DNA of 64,000 nucleotides from Halomonas sp. HL-93 (GTDB lineage Bacteria > Pseudomonadota > Gammaproteobacteria > Pseudomonadales > Halomonadaceae). The notes beneath the pieces are model-generated. The model was not told the DNA's origin, made no database searches, and saw nothing but the letters and a program-made list of their open reading frames with translations. The position numbers and the translations under genes were made by a program. The stretch lies in the NCBI RefSeq assembly GCF_900086985.1, contig NZ_LT593974.1:1302001-1366000 (forward strand), given 5' to 3'. Each line of letters starts with the position of its first letter. Position 1 is the first letter of the stretch. This document shows positions 63,293 to 64,000 of this stretch, one piece after another.

Positions 63293-63862
63293 CTACTGCC
63301 CGCGTTTACGCAGCAGGATATACACCGCGCCGGTGCCGCCGTCGAGCTCGGTGGCGGAGCAGAACGCCAGTACCCCGGGCCATTCCCGCAGCCAGGCGTT
63401 GGTGTGGCTTTTCAGGACCGGGAAGTCGGCCGTGGTGCCCCAGGCTTTGCCATGCACCACCAGCACGCAGCGCAGCCCCTGGGAGGCGGCGTCGCGCAGA
63501 AAGCTTTCGAGCTCGGCGCGGGCCTCTTCCAGGGTATAGCCGTGCAGGTCGAGGCCTGCTTGCCACGCCATCTGGCCACGTTTCAACTGGCTGAAGGTGC
63601 GCCACGGCAAATCGGCAACGCTGAACTCCAGATATTCGGAAGGGCGCACCGCCTCGACCCGGCCATCGGAGGTGCGGCCGCTGGTGGCAAGGGTGTTGCT
63701 TTCCACCGCCGCCTGGCGGCGTATCTGTTGGGCATCGTCGTTGCGTCTGGGCTTGCCGGGGTCGGCCTGATTGGAGTCAATACGGCGCACGCCCGCGGCT
63801 TTCAGCGCTTGGCGAAACGCGCTGATATCGTCGTCGTCGGGCAGGTGGCGGCGTCTTGTCAT
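63293..63862 (-). CDS. Smr-domain protein
   Basis: 189 aa. The C-terminal Smr domain (about 100-189) has GLDLHGYTLEEARAELESFL, VLVVHGKAWG and GGTGAVYILLRKRG, matching SmrA/YdaL-type nucleases. N-terminal 100 residues are charged and less conserved, with an EYLEFSVADLPWRTFSQLKRG segment typical of the SmrA subgroup. May nick branched DNA or cleave mRNA at stalled ribosomes. ATG 63862 (MTRRRHLPDDDD) is preferred to 63880 on family grounds. The remaining bases to the window end (63863-64000) show no gene. Confidence 0.88.
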   Translation of the reverse strand: MTRRRHLPDDDDISAFRQALKAAGVRRIDSNQADPGKPRRNDDAQQIRRQAAVESNTLATSGRTSDGRVEAVRPSEYLEFSVADLPWRTFSQLKRGQMAWQAGLDLHGYTLEEARAELESFLRDAASQGLRCVLVVHGKAWGTTADFPVLKSHTNAWLREWPGVLAFCSATELDGGTGAVYILLRKRGQ

Positions 63863-64000
63863 GACAGGCTCAGGTGGCAAAGGGGCAAGGAAGGTTGCAA
63901 GCGCACAGTATAGCGAGCTGAGCGTTGCTGTGAACCGGGCGGCGTCAAAGGTACAATCTTTTCTTTCGCCATGCCATGCCCTCTAGCATCAGGGGATGGG

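Overview
The window looks like a chromosome segment of a halophilic or halotolerant gammaproteobacterium, most likely of the Halomonadaceae (Halomonas sensu lato). The basis is Pseudomonas/Halomonas-type gene content, moderately high GC, E. coli-like SdhB and RNase II sequences, and several osmoadaptation functions (a BCCT transporter and a glucosylglycerate-type compatible-solute gene pair). No rRNA, tRNA, CRISPR array, insertion sequence or prophage was seen. The species call is inference; no database search was possible.

Layout. (1) 1-9325: TCA-cycle cluster sdhB, sucA, sucB (with two lipoyl domains), lpd, sucC, sucD, closed by a strong bidirectional terminator. (2) 9307-13231: a flippase-like membrane protein and a GT4 glycosyltransferase on the minus strand, then a CopG-like regulator with an upstream palindrome and a PHB-depolymerase-family esterase. 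(3) 13339-14757: a lone curlin-repeat (amyloid-like) secreted protein next to a 549-base AT-rich non-coding stretch. (4) 14758-17656: RNase II and a Cof-type HAD phosphatase. (5) 17773-25696: a sugar-uptake locus with a GltR/GtrS-like two-component system, an AGE-family sugar isomerase and a complete glucose/mannose-type ABC importer. (6) 26031-33861: an orphan type VI secretion (T6SS) cargo island: VgrG, a DUF4123 adaptor, a 634-aa protein of unknown function, then two tandem copies of [secreted protein + PAAR] and a 47-codon ORF. (7) 33935-39423: BCCT transporter, YcjF/YcjX, hexose-6-phosphate mutarotase, GlsB-like protein. (8) 39506-42047: a FlgO-like lipoprotein, a second lipoprotein and a MotB-like OmpA protein. 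(9) 42501-44635: phosphatase plus synthase for a glycosylglycerate solute. (10) 44713-48690: two divergent chemoreceptors. (11) 48773-50597: a small zinc-ribbon protein, an apparent CsrB/RsmZ-type regulatory RNA and an M42 peptidase. (12) 50684-56351: a LysR regulator diverging from a TAXI-TRAP transporter operon with a split AtuA-like enzyme. (13) 56506-63862: an MFS and an NSS transporter, umuDC with an SOS box, a 30-aa membrane ORF, an alpha/beta hydrolase, a patatin-like protein and an Smr protein.

The most interesting items are the unannotated CsrB/RsmZ-like RNA (about 49171-49313), with GGA motifs in perfect hairpin loops; the T6SS island, with a cargo protein I cannot assign and a duplicated secreted-protein/PAAR module; the solitary curlin-repeat protein; and the TRAP/split-AtuA operon of unknown substrate.
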